A DNA stretch of 64,000 bases from Aureococcus anophagefferens (taxonomy: Eukaryota; Sar; Pelagophyceae; Pelagomonadales; Pelagomonadaceae), in assembly GCF_000186865.1 (NCBI RefSeq), contig NW_008705579.1:135931-199930 (forward strand). Direction: 5' to 3'. This document shows positions 9,038 through 17,715 of the stretch, piece after piece; within the stretch, counting starts at the first letter, position 1, and the number at the start of each line of letters is the position of its first letter. The translations under genes and the position numbers were made by a program. The notes beneath the pieces were generated by a model. It was not told the DNA's origin. It was given only the letters and a program-made list of their open reading frames with translations, and did no database searches.

Positions 9038-9291
9038 CCGTCGTCGCCGTCGTCGCCCGCGGCCTCGTCGTCATCCTCGTCGGCCTCGTCCTCCTCGTCC
9101 TCGTCCTCCCCCTCCTCGAAGGCCTCGTCGTCGTCGTCCTCCTCGTCGTCGTCCTCGCCGCCGCGCAAGATCAGAGCTGTGCGCGCCTTCAGCGACGGCG
9201 GCCGCGCGGCGACCGCGCACCGCGGCGCGACGAGCGCTTGTGTGAGCGTGAGCACGCACGCCGCAGCGATCGCCGCGAGGAGGCGCAGCAT
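8602..9291 (-). CDS. Highly acidic, probably plastid-targeted single-pass membrane protein
   Basis: The 229-residue protein begins with a signal peptide (LLAAIAAACVLTLTQA) followed by LVAPRCAVAARPP, a basic, hydroxylated stretch. Together these resemble the bipartite plastid targeting signal of stramenopile algae. Residues about 48-105 are an almost unbroken run of Asp/Glu encoded by GAC/GAG repeats. One hydrophobic segment follows (LIIMGTLTVAMHLFL, near 120), and the rest is again Glu/Ala-rich, ending in a short helical motif. No known domain is visible. The acidic tracts could bind metal ions or basic proteins, but this is a guess. The ATG at 9291 is chosen because it starts the signal peptide. 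It is transcribed divergently from the GH30 gene, 162 bp away. Confidence 0.6.
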
Positions 9292-9453
9292 GATGATCCG
9301 CGCCTTGTGCAAGCAGCCGCTCGAGATGCAGCTTGCGGAGCCGGCGGTGATCGCGGCGCGCTCGCTCGCCGAGAACCGCTGTTTCTGCAGCTGCGTTGGG
9401 TCGCGGGCAGCCACCCGCGCCGCGATCGCGTACCCGCTGCAACGACTCGCACC

Positions 9454-11700
9454 ATGAGGCCGAGCATCGTCGCCGCCGCGGTGTTCGTCGTCGCGGCGCT
9501 GTCCTGGACGGCCCTGCGGCTCAACGCGAGCACGCCCGAGTACCTGACGGCGCCGCACGGCTGCGGCCCCGCGCCGGCGAGCGGCGGGCGCACGGTCACG
9601 GTCTTCGAGACGGCCATGAAGAGCGGCGCCGGCGGCGGGCGCACGACGTCGCGGACGTTGGGCCCGCGCGAGTCGTGCGACGCGCGGCCGCGGAAAGGGC
9701 GCGCGGGCGGCTTCCTGTCGTCGCTGCTCACCGGCGACGTCCAGCCGCCGCGCGGGCGCGTGAGCGTCGACACGTCGAAGACCTACCAGAGCATCGACGG
9801 CTTCGGCGGCGCGTTCACGGAGGCGTCCGCGCGGACGTGGGCGCGCATGCCCGCGGACGCGCGGGCGGAGGTCGTGGAGAAGTACTGGGGCGAGGACGGC
9901 ATCGGCTACAGCCTCGGGCGCGTGCACATGAACTCCTGCGACTTCTGCGTCGCGTCCTACGACTTCGCGCCCGTCGACGGCGACTTTTCGCTCGACCACT
10001 TCGACCATAGCGTGACCCACGACCGGGCGGAGATGATCCCGCTCATGGCCGCGGCCAGGGCGGCCACGGAGCGGCGCGGCGGCGACTTCAAGCTCTTCGC
10101 GTCGCCCTGGAGCCCGCCGGCCTGGCTCAAGGCGCCGCGCAAAAAGTTCGAGCCCGACCCGGACCACCCGTCCATCGAGTTCCCCGGGAACCGGTCCATG
10201 CTGAGCAGCGCGCAGCCCGACGGCCTCGCCCACGACGAGCAAGCCCACGCGGCCTGGGCGCTCTACTTCTCCAAGTTCGCGTCGGCCTACGAGGCCCAGG
10301 GCCTGCCGCTCTGGGGCTTCACGGTGCAGAACGAGCCCGAGTTCTCCGCGCCGTGGGAGGCGTGCCGCTACACGGCCAACTCGACGGGCGCCTTCGTGCG
10401 CGACTTCCTCGGCCCGCGCCTGAAGTCGGACCACCCCCACCTCAAGCTCTTCGTCTTCGACCACAACCGGGACCACATGGTCGACTGGGCGCGCGCGGTC
10501 TACGGCGACGCCGAGACGGCCAAATTCGTCGACGGCGTCGCGTTCCACTGGTACGCCGGCGGCCTCGACCGCACGTTGGACGGGGCCGTGGGCCACGCGA
10601 ACGTGGCGCGCGCGCGCGACGCGCTGCCCAAGGGCGCGCGGCTCCTGCCGTCCGAGGGCTGCAACTGCCCGGGCATCGGCGACTCGGACCTATTGCGGTC
10701 CGAGCGCTACGCGCACGACATCCTCAGCGACCTCGCGTTGGGCGCCTGCGGCTGGGTCGACTGGAATTTGCTGTTGGACCACCGGGGCGGGCCGAACCAT
10801 CTGGGCAACGTCTGCGACGCGCCGATGCACGCGACGGACGAGAAATTCTCGGGCGTCAAGATCCAGTCCTACTACGACGTCATCGGCCACTTCTCCAAGC
10901 ACCTCCACCCCGGCTCCGAGCGCGTCGAAATAGCCGTCGACGGCGTCTTCTTCGACGACCGGGCGGCGACGCGCGCGGCGACGCGCGCGGCCGTCGGCTT
11001 CGAGCTGACGCTCCACAAGTGCCAGGGGTCGCCGGACCGGCCGTCGCCGCGCCAGGCCTGGGCCCTCGACGACGTCCACGACTACCTCGAGATGACCGAC
11101 GGGAGCTTCGTCGACAAGTGGGGCGACTTGTGCGCCGCGGACGCGAACACGCCCGGCGTCGGGTCCTTGGCGCTCGTCAACTGCGAGTACGGCAAGGAGC
11201 ACGGCGACGTCGCCGTGGGCAAGTTCCGGCGCGACCCGGACAGCCACGCCATCGCGGAGCTCAAGGGCGGCCTCTGCCTGGGCCCCTCGCGGGACCGGCC
11301 GGGAGCGGAAGGGGCGCAGCTCGAGCTCCAACCCTGCGACGGCGCGAACCGCCACCAGCGCTTCACGCACCTGCCCTCGGGCGCCCTCGTGAGCGACGCC
11401 GACGGCCGCTGCGTCACGGCGGGCTGGCCCTTCGTCCAGGCCGTCGCCTTCGCGCGGCCGACCGGCGACGTCGCCGTCGTCGCGCTCAACGAGGCGTCCC
11501 ACGCCGCGGACTTCGACCTCGACATCGACGGCGACGTGGTCCGCGCGTCCCTCGGGCCCCACACGATCCAGACCTACGTCGTCTCCCCGCGGCCCGCGGC
11601 CGCGGCGCCCGCGCCGGGCGACGACGACGGCGCCGTGAAACTGACGGACGACATCGCCGACGACATCAAGCAGCTCAAGGCGAAGCTCGGGCCCGTCTAA
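9454..11700 (+). CDS. GH30 glucosylceramidase-like glycoside hydrolase with inserted beta-trefoil lectin-like region
   Basis: The 748-residue protein starts with a signal peptide or signal anchor (IVAAAVFVVAALSWTAL). Residues about 110-500 form the GH30 barrel seen in lysosomal glucocerebrosidase: YQSIDGFGGAFTEAS, the acid/base glutamate E294 in TVQNEPE, and the nucleophile glutamate E401 in LLPSEGCN. The family's beta-sandwich normally closes the fold directly. Here about 140 residues (about 515-655), with Cys pairs and CLGPSRDRPG...QLELQPCDG repeats like a ricin-type beta-trefoil, are inserted before the last strands (VAVVALNE...HTIQTYVV). The likely substrate is a glucosylated lipid or beta-glycan in the secretory/vacuolar system. 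The ATG at 9454 directly precedes the signal. The open frame continues upstream without meaning. Confidence 0.88.
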   Translation: MRPSIVAAAVFVVAALSWTALRLNASTPEYLTAPHGCGPAPASGGRTVTVFETAMKSGAGGGRTTSRTLGPRESCDARPRKGRAGGFLSSLLTGDVQPPRGRVSVDTSKTYQSIDGFGGAFTEASARTWARMPADARAEVVEKYWGEDGIGYSLGRVHMNSCDFCVASYDFAPVDGDFSLDHFDHSVTHDRAEMIPLMAAARAATERRGGDFKLFASPWSPPAWLKAPRKKFEPDPDHPSIEFPGNRSMLSSAQPDGLAHDEQAHAAWALYFSKFASAYEAQGLPLWGFTVQNEPEFSAPWEACRYTANSTGAFVRDFLGPRLKSDHPHLKLFVFDHNRDHMVDWARAVYGDAETAKFVDGVAFHWYAGGLDRTLDGAVGHANVARARDALPKGARLLPSEGCNCPGIGDSDLLRSERYAHDILSDLALGACGWVDWNLLLDHRGGPNHLGNVCDAPMHATDEKFSGVKIQSYYDVIGHFSKHLHPGSERVEIAVDGVFFDDRAATRAATRAAVGFELTLHKCQGSPDRPSPRQAWALDDVHDYLEMTDGSFVDKWGDLCAADANTPGVGSLALVNCEYGKEHGDVAVGKFRRDPDSHAIAELKGGLCLGPSRDRPGAEGAQLELQPCDGANRHQRFTHLPSGALVSDADGRCVTAGWPFVQAVAFARPTGDVAVVALNEASHAADFDLDIDGDVVRASLGPHTIQTYVVSPRPAAAAPAPGDDDGAVKLTDDIADDIKQLKAKLGPV

Positions 11701-11905
11701 GACTCTAAAGTAAGTTCTAAAGACTTTTCTAAAGTTAGGAGTTTGGCCGGGTCTTTTGGCCAAATCCAGTGGCAGTGGCAGCGCTCGCTGTTTTAACAAA
11801 TTTCACCACGGACGCATGTGGCAAGTGTCCCCAGCGTCCTAGGTTCCACACTCGAGTCGCGAAGGAATACACGAGCAGTCCGAGTACCGCCCTTTTGACG
11901 CCTCC

Positions 11906-12850
11906 TTAGTCCGCGTGGAACCAGGCGAACTCGACGACGGGCGTCGCGGACGCGTTCGCGCCGCGCGCCGCGGCGTCGCCCGCGCGCCTCGACGCCGCGA
12001 GCGCCGCCGCGTTGACGAAGCGCGCGTGGGGCGCGAGGGCGTGGAGCGCCCAGGCGAACTCGCCCGCGCGGTGCGCGTCGTGGACGAGCACGTCCGTCGC
12101 CCTCCCGGGCCGCGCGGCGCGCTGCGCCGCGAGGAGCCGCGCGGCCGCGGCGATGGGCGCGGCGCGCCCCGTCGACGACTTGTGCATGCCGTCGGGCGCG
12201 TCGACGACGACGAGGTCCCAGAAGTCCGCCGACGCGAGGACCTCGGCCGCGCCGTCGATTTTGAGCCGGGGATCGGCCGGGTCCAGCACGTCGACGTCGA
12301 GCCAGTCCCGCTGCACCGTGTGGTACGCGACGCGCGCCGCCTCCAGGCCCGCCGCGAGCGCCTTGTCCAGCTTGGGCGCGTTGTCCTCGAGGAAGACCGT
12401 GCGGCCCTCGCCGTTCGTCTCGGCCCAGAAGGGTCCGTCGGGCGGCGTTCCGAAGACTAAGACGTTCTTCGGCGCCTCGCCGAGCACGGCGAGGGCGAGC
12501 CGGCGGTCCTGCGACGAGAACTGGCCGCCGTTCCGCGGCTTCGCGCGGCCGCGGTCGTCGTAGGTCTGCGCCGCGAGGTAGTCGCGCGCGCGCCGCGACA
12601 GGTGGCGGCCGTAGTCCGCGCCGCCGCGCGCGAAGGCGTCGACGTCGAGGTGCCGCGGCGCGACGGACGCGCCGTCGCTCGCGTCGACGGACTGCCACCA
12701 GGAGAGGCTCGACCCGAGCACGACGATGCCGACGACGGCGAGGCACAGCGCCGGCCGCGCGGCGACCTTGCCGCCGCTCCGCCGCCGGTCGAAGGCCGAG
12801 CCGCCCTTGGGCCGGTAGGTGCCGCCGGTGGCGAGCGCCACGTTCGACAT
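11906..12850 (-). CDS. Glucuronoxylan 4-O-methyltransferase-like (GXM/IRX15, DUF579) type II membrane protein
   Basis: The 314-residue protein has a short cytosolic N-terminus, one membrane anchor (LCLAVVGIVVLGSSLSWW, about 35-52) and a lumenal domain. The domain shows the DUF579 pattern: NVLVFGTPPDGPFW (SAM loop position), GRTVFLEDN (acidic ribose-binding position), DLVVVDAPDG, and an APIAAAARLLA helix. In plants this family methylates glucuronic acid side chains of xylan in the Golgi (GXM) or influences xylan synthesis (IRX15). The substrate here is inferred to be a uronic-acid-containing polysaccharide. Length and topology fit the family. The stop lies 205 bp from the convergent GH30 gene. 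Confidence 0.75.
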   Translation of the reverse strand: MSNVALATGGTYRPKGGSAFDRRRSGGKVAARPALCLAVVGIVVLGSSLSWWQSVDASDGASVAPRHLDVDAFARGGADYGRHLSRRARDYLAAQTYDDRGRAKPRNGGQFSSQDRRLALAVLGEAPKNVLVFGTPPDGPFWAETNGEGRTVFLEDNAPKLDKALAAGLEAARVAYHTVQRDWLDVDVLDPADPRLKIDGAAEVLASADFWDLVVVDAPDGMHKSSTGRAAPIAAAARLLAAQRAARPGRATDVLVHDAHRAGEFAWALHALAPHARFVNAAALAASRRAGDAAARGANASATPVVEFAWFHAD

Positions 12851-12966
12851 TGGAGAGAGTTGGTGCCTAGCTAGCAGAGCGGGCAGCCCATGCTAAAAAA
12901 ATTCGAGCTCGCTCTGGTTCAAATGTTCAAGGTGTGGTTCAAGTTTGCGGTTTCAAGCGTCGCAGC

Positions 12967-14235
12967 ATGGCAGCCCACTCGGACACGAAGGAGGCCCGGT
13001 GCTTCGAGTGCCCGTCGAGCCGCGACTACGACAAGGAGGCCGGGTCGCGGCTCGTCGACGCCGTGCGCGGCGACCGCGTCTCCGTGGCCATGAGCCTGCG
13101 CCTCGAGGAGTTCGAGGACGACATCGCCGGGCGGCTCATGGAGAACTGCGAGATCCGCCTCGCCGTGCCGGCGCTCGCGGAGCAGCGGCGGGCCGACGGC
13201 CAGGACTCGGTCTACGTCGGCGAGCCGGGCGTCGCCTTCTACCTCGGCCGCCGCGGCGACGCGGCGACGGCGCGCGCGCTCGTCGACTTCCACACGAGGA
13301 ACGGCGACGCGCCGCCGACGGCGCTGGACTGCAGCCTCCTCTGCGGGGCGACGGGCCTCGACGTCGTCGCCGCGACTTTGGCGCCGGACGACGAGACGTT
13401 CCGCTTCCGCGCGAAGCGCGTGCTCTCTCGCGCGCAGCTCGCGCGCGGCGACAAGCTCGCGGCGGACGAGTGGCTCTACGGCAAGGCGGGCTTCCTGCGG
13501 GCCCTGTTGGGCCTGCGGCGCCTGGCGAAGCGGCGGCGCCTCGCAGCCCTCGAGGACGCGCTCGCCGTCGCGGCGACGCGCGTCGCGGCCGCGCTCCTCG
13601 ACGACGGCCGGTCCGAGCTCGACGAGATTCTGCGCTACTCCTGGCACGGCACGCCCTACGTCGGCGCGGCCCACGGCACGGGCGGCATCTGCTATCTCCT
13701 CCTATGCGCGGCGCGCGACGACGCGCAGCTCGCGGCCAAGGCCTACCCGTACGTCCGCGCGACGCTGAAGGCGCTCGCGGCGCTCGCGGTCGACGGCAAC
13801 TGGCCCGCGGTCGCCGGCGAGGCGCGCGCGCCCCTGGTCCACTTCTGCCACGGCGCGCCGGGCATGGTCTTCGCCTTCTTCGAGGGCGCGAAGGTCTTCA
13901 AGGACGCGGCGCTGAAGACCGCGGCGCTCGACGCGGCCTACACGACGTGGAAGTACGGCCTCCTCTTCAAGGGGCCGGGCCTCTGCCACGGCATCGCGGG
14001 CAACGGCTACGCGCTCCTCGCCGCCTTCCGCGCGACGGGCGACGTCAAGTGGCTCCACCGCGCGTGCGTCTTCGCGGAGACGGGCGTCGCCGAGGACACG
14101 ATCGCGATGAGCCACACGCCGGACCACCCCCTCTCCCTCTTCGAGGGGCTCGCGGGCTGCGCCTGCTTCCTGCGGGACCTGCGCCAGCACCCCAAGGACG
14201 CGGAGCTGCCCTTCTTCGAGTTCCACGGGCTGTAA
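12967..14235 (+). CDS. LanC-like (LANCL) protein
   Basis: The 422-residue protein has the alpha/alpha-barrel repeats of lanthionine cyclase-like proteins. The zinc ligands of the family are present: C294 in HFCHGAPGM and the Cys-His pair C340-H341 in GLCHGIAGNGYALL. The last GxxG-type repeat is SLFEGLAGCACFL. Earlier repeats include YVGEPGVAFYLG, WLYGKAGFLRALLGL and YVGAAHGTGGICYLLL. Eukaryotic LANCL proteins bind glutathione and add it to dehydroamino-acid-containing peptides. The ATG at 12967 is the first in frame. The gene converges on ZPR1 with six bases between the stop codons. There is no signal peptide, so a cytosolic location is likely. Confidence 0.9.
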   Translation: MAAHSDTKEARCFECPSSRDYDKEAGSRLVDAVRGDRVSVAMSLRLEEFEDDIAGRLMENCEIRLAVPALAEQRRADGQDSVYVGEPGVAFYLGRRGDAATARALVDFHTRNGDAPPTALDCSLLCGATGLDVVAATLAPDDETFRFRAKRVLSRAQLARGDKLAADEWLYGKAGFLRALLGLRRLAKRRRLAALEDALAVAATRVAAALLDDGRSELDEILRYSWHGTPYVGAAHGTGGICYLLLCAARDDAQLAAKAYPYVRATLKALAALAVDGNWPAVAGEARAPLVHFCHGAPGMVFAFFEGAKVFKDAALKTAALDAAYTTWKYGLLFKGPGLCHGIAGNGYALLAAFRATGDVKWLHRACVFAETGVAEDTIAMSHTPDHPLSLFEGLAGCACFLRDLRQHPKDAELPFFEFHGL

Positions 14236-14241
14236 GATGTA

Positions 14242-15960
14242 CTATTGGGCCGCCGGGGCCCCGTCGTCGCAGCCCCGGGCGAACGTCGGGTTCGGGTGGT
14301 CCACGGTGCGCCGGGGCTTGGGCTTCACGTGGAAGTCCGTGCCGAGGTTCGACGGCACGGCGACGGTGTCGACGTCGTCGACGTCCGGCAGGTCGTCGTC
14401 GCCGCCCTCCTCGGGGATCGCGCCGAGGCCGCCGCCGCCGTCGCCCGTGTCGATGTCGTGCAACCCCAGCTCCTCGTCCTCGTCCCAGGAGCGCGCGTAG
14501 TCGGCGACGACGAGCTGCGGGTCCTCGGGCAGCGCACCGTCGCCGACGGCGTCGAGCGGGCCGTGGTTCGCCGCGGCGTCGCGCCGCGGGCCGACGAAGG
14601 AATTCGCGAGCGGGTCGCGCATGACGATGGTGAAGGGGAAGGTTTTTCCGTCCTTCAAAGCGATGATCTTGTCGATGAAGGCGTCGAAGTGCGCCTTCTT
14701 CGCGCCGTCCGCGGAGTCGCCGCCCTGGAACGGGTTTCCCCGGCGGAGCGACGCGACGATCTTCTCCAAACAGCCCTCGACCGTCGTGTACACGGAGCCC
14801 AGCGAGCCGTGGGCGAGCTCCAGGTCGAGCTCGGGGATGGCGACGTAGGCCGTGTCGCTCTTGAGGATGTCGCGGCTCAGGTCGCCCGCGTCGACGCACG
14901 TCAGCGTCGCCGCGCAGCCGAGCTTCGGCACGGCGCCGCCGCCCTTGACCTCGGAGTTGCGGTAGCCGCATTTCTCGCAGGTGAAGGACATGATGACGCA
15001 CTCCTTGAAGTAGGGGATTTTGGTCACGCACATGTGCTCCTCGCCCTCGGCGCCGCAGTGGGGGCAGGGCACGGAGAAGTTCATGACTTCCCCCCCCGCG
15101 AGCATGCCCTCGACGCCGTCGATGGTCTTCGGCGCGGGCGCGCCCCGGGCGCCGGCGTCGACGTCGCCCGCGACGGGCGCCGCGCCGCCCTCGCGGAAGC
15201 CCAGCGCGACCATGTCCGCGTCGGAGCGGTCGTAGTGGCTCGTTTTCAGTTGCTCGTCCTTCTCCCGCAAAGGCTGCACGAAGGAGTTGCCCGCGGGGTC
15301 CTCGACGATCAACGAAAAGGGCAGCGCCTCGCCGGCGGCGTAGTCCATGAGGTCGTCGATGACGCGCTGCACCTTCAGGCCCACGTCGACGTCCGCGGCC
15401 AGCCGCTGCGGCTGGAGCGCCATCAGTTCCGACGCCGCGCGGCTCAACACGCCCTCGACGGTCGTCACGACGCCGCGCAGCGTCGCCGCGGGGATCTCGA
15501 GCTCCAGCGCCGGAACGACGATGCGCGCGCTCTCGGACTTGACGACCTGCCGGTCCAGGTCCGCGCGGCTCGACACCTCGAGCTCGTAGCGGCACCCCTT
15601 TTCCTGCGTCTCGCCGCCGAACTGGACCTCCGTGTTCCGCTCGCCGCAGTCGTCGCAGTGGAAGCTGCTCAGGATGATCTCGCGGAAGAGGGGGATCTTC
15701 GTCAGCATGAGCCGCGTCTCGCCGGAGCCGCCGCAGGCCATGCAGAGGCTGTCCTTGATGATGTTCATGCTGTCCAGCGCGAGGTCGATCTCCGCGCTCT
15801 CCGTCGCGCCGTCCGCCGCGTCGACGGTCGCCGCGGCGGCGCCGATGTCCACGGCCGAGAAGCCGAAGCTCGCCATCTTCTCCGCCTGGGTTTTATCCTC
15901 CACTAGAGCGGCCATCGTGTCGTCGGCCTTTGATCGCCCAAGTGGATGTTCCATCAACAT
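14242..15960 (-). CDS. ZPR1: Zinc finger protein ZPR1
   Basis: The 572-residue protein holds the duplicated ZPR1 architecture, each half a C4 zinc finger followed by an A/B beta domain. Finger 1 is CMACGGSGETR...FHCDDCGERN and finger 2 is CPHCGAEGEEH...FTCEKCGYRN. Each is followed by a TKIP-F(Y)-F(K)E-type segment within the finger and by VTTVEG/YTTVEG helices. In other eukaryotes ZPR1 acts as a folding factor for eEF1A and binds receptor kinases and SMN complexes. Length matches the family with an extended acidic C-terminus. The start at 15960 is the first ATG; a second at residue 3 and one at residue 16 are alternatives. It abuts the LanC-like gene tail to tail. Confidence 0.93.
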   Translation of the reverse strand: MLMEHPLGRSKADDTMAALVEDKTQAEKMASFGFSAVDIGAAAATVDAADGATESAEIDLALDSMNIIKDSLCMACGGSGETRLMLTKIPLFREIILSSFHCDDCGERNTEVQFGGETQEKGCRYELEVSSRADLDRQVVKSESARIVVPALELEIPAATLRGVVTTVEGVLSRAASELMALQPQRLAADVDVGLKVQRVIDDLMDYAAGEALPFSLIVEDPAGNSFVQPLREKDEQLKTSHYDRSDADMVALGFREGGAAPVAGDVDAGARGAPAPKTIDGVEGMLAGGEVMNFSVPCPHCGAEGEEHMCVTKIPYFKECVIMSFTCEKCGYRNSEVKGGGAVPKLGCAATLTCVDAGDLSRDILKSDTAYVAIPELDLELAHGSLGSVYTTVEGCLEKIVASLRRGNPFQGGDSADGAKKAHFDAFIDKIIALKDGKTFPFTIVMRDPLANSFVGPRRDAAANHGPLDAVGDGALPEDPQLVVADYARSWDEDEELGLHDIDTGDGGGGLGAIPEEGGDDDLPDVDDVDTVAVPSNLGTDFHVKPKPRRTVDHPNPTFARGCDDGAPAAQ

Positions 15961-16090
15961 TGAATGTTGAGCTTTAAAACGAGGCTGCCCGCCGGCGCCG
16001 CCGAGCTTCTCTTCGAGAAGCCATCGTACGTCAAGCGCGACCCGGTGGGCGCGGCAGGACGCGCGCGACCTTCGCTAGGCCACGCCGTGG

Positions 16091-16163
16091 GTGTGGGAGG
16101 CGGCCCAGACGCACGCAACACGACCAGCCGTGGGAGGCAGCCCTAGGTGTGGGAGGCGGCCCA
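16091..16163 (+). repeat. Three tandem copies of a GTGGGAGGCRGCCC motif in a gene leader
   Basis: A 17-bp sequence beginning GTGTGGGAGGCGGCCCA occurs perfectly at 16091-16107 and 16147-16163. A related copy, CGTGGGAGGCAGCCCTA, lies between them at 16129-16145. The last copy ends seven bases before the ATG of the downstream membrane-protein gene, so the array lies in its promoter or 5' leader. Both a chance local duplication and a protein-binding array fit. Confidence 0.6.
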
Positions 16164-16169
16164 AACGAC

Positions 16170-16835
16170 ATGCGCGCCGGCGACCTGCCGCTGAGCGCCT
16201 GGTGGGGCGTCGCCGCGCTGACGAAGCGCGACGTGCTGGAGTTGCAACTGATCTCCGCGGGCTCCGTCGCCGGCCTCGTCGTCGGCCCCTGGCTGCTCTA
16301 CCACGGTCGCAGGGTCGACCCGCTCTACAAGTACCCCTGCAGCCTCTCCCACACGATCCGGGGCCCGGACGTCGTCGTGCGGGGCACCTACGCGGCGTCC
16401 TACGCGGCCTACCTCGTCGCGCTGCGCGCGCTCGCGGCGCGGCGATGCTCGCCGGGCATGCGGACGACGTGGTGGCTCTGCGCCGTCGGCGCGCTGCACG
16501 CCGTCGTGTCCATCCCGGACGAAGCCGACGCGAAGCGGCGCCCGCGGCTCGGCGCCGCGCGGACCGTCGTGCACTACGGCTCCGCGCTGTCGTGCGTCCT
16601 GGGCCTCGGCTACGGCTTCGCGCAGCCGCGAAGCACGCACGCGGCGCTCAAGCTGCACTACTGCGCGTCGGCGCTCGCGCTGGCCCTCGCTTTGGGCGTC
16701 TGCAACGCGTCGAGCGCCGGCGGGGGCGAGGACGCGGGCGGGCCCTACTGGAGCCGCGTGCTCTTCATGGCGTCGGAGTACAGCGTCTTCCTCGCGGGCG
16801 CCGTCGCCATCGGCCGGCCGCTCGTGGCTCCCTAA
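16170..16835 (+). CDS. Multi-pass membrane protein of unknown function
   Basis: The 221-residue protein has about five or six hydrophobic segments: LISAGSVAGLVVGPWLL, a segment around TYAASYAAYLVALRAL, WWLCAVGALHAVVS, YGSALSCVLGLGYG, a segment around YCASALALALALGVC, and VFLAGAVAIGRPL at the end. A conserved-looking PCSLSHTIRGPD precedes the second segment. The spacing is weakly like the Frag1/DRAM/Sfk1 family, but I cannot support a named family. The ATG at 16170 is chosen as the first in frame; it follows the GTGGGAGG repeats. The stop is one base away from the stop of the convergent esterase gene. Confidence 0.6.
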   Translation: MRAGDLPLSAWWGVAALTKRDVLELQLISAGSVAGLVVGPWLLYHGRRVDPLYKYPCSLSHTIRGPDVVVRGTYAASYAAYLVALRALAARRCSPGMRTTWWLCAVGALHAVVSIPDEADAKRRPRLGAARTVVHYGSALSCVLGLGYGFAQPRSTHAALKLHYCASALALALALGVCNASSAGGGEDAGGPYWSRVLFMASEYSVFLAGAVAIGRPLVAP

Positions 16836-16836
16836 T

Positions 16837-17649
16837 TTAGGCGACCCGGCGGTGCGACAGGAGCCACGCGTACAGCGGCGGCGGCGACCCGTCGGGCGGG
16901 TAGTAGGCGACCTCGCACATGCCGCCGTGGCCCGGCATGTCGGGGATGCCCGCGGCGCCCCAGCTCGGGTCGCGGCCCGGCGCCTCGGGCACGCGCGTGT
17001 ACTTGGCGGGCTCGGCCGCGCGCGCGGCGAGCGCGTTGCAGGCCTCGACGGAGCGGTCGGACATGGACACGGGCAGCACGACGTCGTTCGCGCCGTGGAA
17101 GGCCCAGATCGGCGTCGCCGCGAGCGCCGCGGCGCCGGCCTTGGGTCGGCGCAGGCCGCCGGCGACGGGCGCGATGGCGGCGAAGCGGCCCGGGTGTCGC
17201 GCGGCCAAATTCCAGGTGCCGATGCCGCCTTGGGAGATGCCCGTGAGGTAGACGTCGATTAAGCCGTAGCGGCTCACGTATTTGTCGACGAGGCCGAGGA
17301 TCTCGCTCGCGACGTCGTCGTCGAAGAACTCGGACGACCGCGGCTTCTGGGGACTGAGGACCGCGAAGGGCAGCGCCTTCGGGTTCCGGCCCGCCGTCTG
17401 GGGCGGACCCTGCAGCGCGACCATGGGTAAAGGCGCGGGGCTCGACTCGCCCTGGCCGTGGAGGAACACGAGCAAGGGAGCGGCCGACGGCTCGTCGGGC
17501 AAATACAGGAGATGCGGTAGCCGGCTGGACACCGCCACCTGTGTTCCCGGCGTCGGCTCGCCTTCCGTCGGCAGCCACCAGAGCGAATCCCAGTCGTCTC
17601 GCTGTGCGGCGGCCATGGACAGTGCGAGCAGGGCTGCAGATCGCACCAT
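16837..17649 (-). CDS. Secreted esterase / phospholipase-like alpha/beta hydrolase
   Basis: The 270-residue protein begins with a signal peptide (MVRSAALLALSMAAAQ). The alpha/beta-hydrolase core has an oxyanion stretch LLVFLHGQGE, the nucleophile elbow GISQGG, an Asp in HGANDVVLPV and a His in PGHGGMCEV. The order, and the long segment before the elbow (EILGLVDKYVSRYGLIDVYLTG), match poly(3-hydroxybutyrate)-depolymerase-like or LpqC-type secreted esterases. The likely site is outside the cell or in the secretory path. The exact ester substrate is unknown. The start is the first ATG of the frame and coincides with the signal peptide. Confidence 0.78.
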   Translation of the reverse strand: MVRSAALLALSMAAAQRDDWDSLWWLPTEGEPTPGTQVAVSSRLPHLLYLPDEPSAAPLLVFLHGQGESSPAPLPMVALQGPPQTAGRNPKALPFAVLSPQKPRSSEFFDDDVASEILGLVDKYVSRYGLIDVYLTGISQGGIGTWNLAARHPGRFAAIAPVAGGLRRPKAGAAALAATPIWAFHGANDVVLPVSMSDRSVEACNALAARAAEPAKYTRVPEAPGRDPSWGAAGIPDMPGHGGMCEVAYYPPDGSPPPLYAWLLSHRRVA

Positions 17650-17715
17650 ACGCTGTTATTATGACGGTGTAAACTTGCAGATGTTGATGCGTGTTTGAAT
17701 GGGCTGCCGGCGCCG

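Noticed and set aside
8578..9453. Upstream extension of the GH30 gene's open frame
   Set aside because: It is the antisense shadow of the acidic protein gene on the minus strand. The signal peptide marks the real start at 9454.
9440..11700. Calling the lectin-like insert a toxin domain
   Set aside because: Beta-trefoil lectin folds are common carbohydrate-binding modules, and here the fold is part of a glycosidase with complete catalytic residues.
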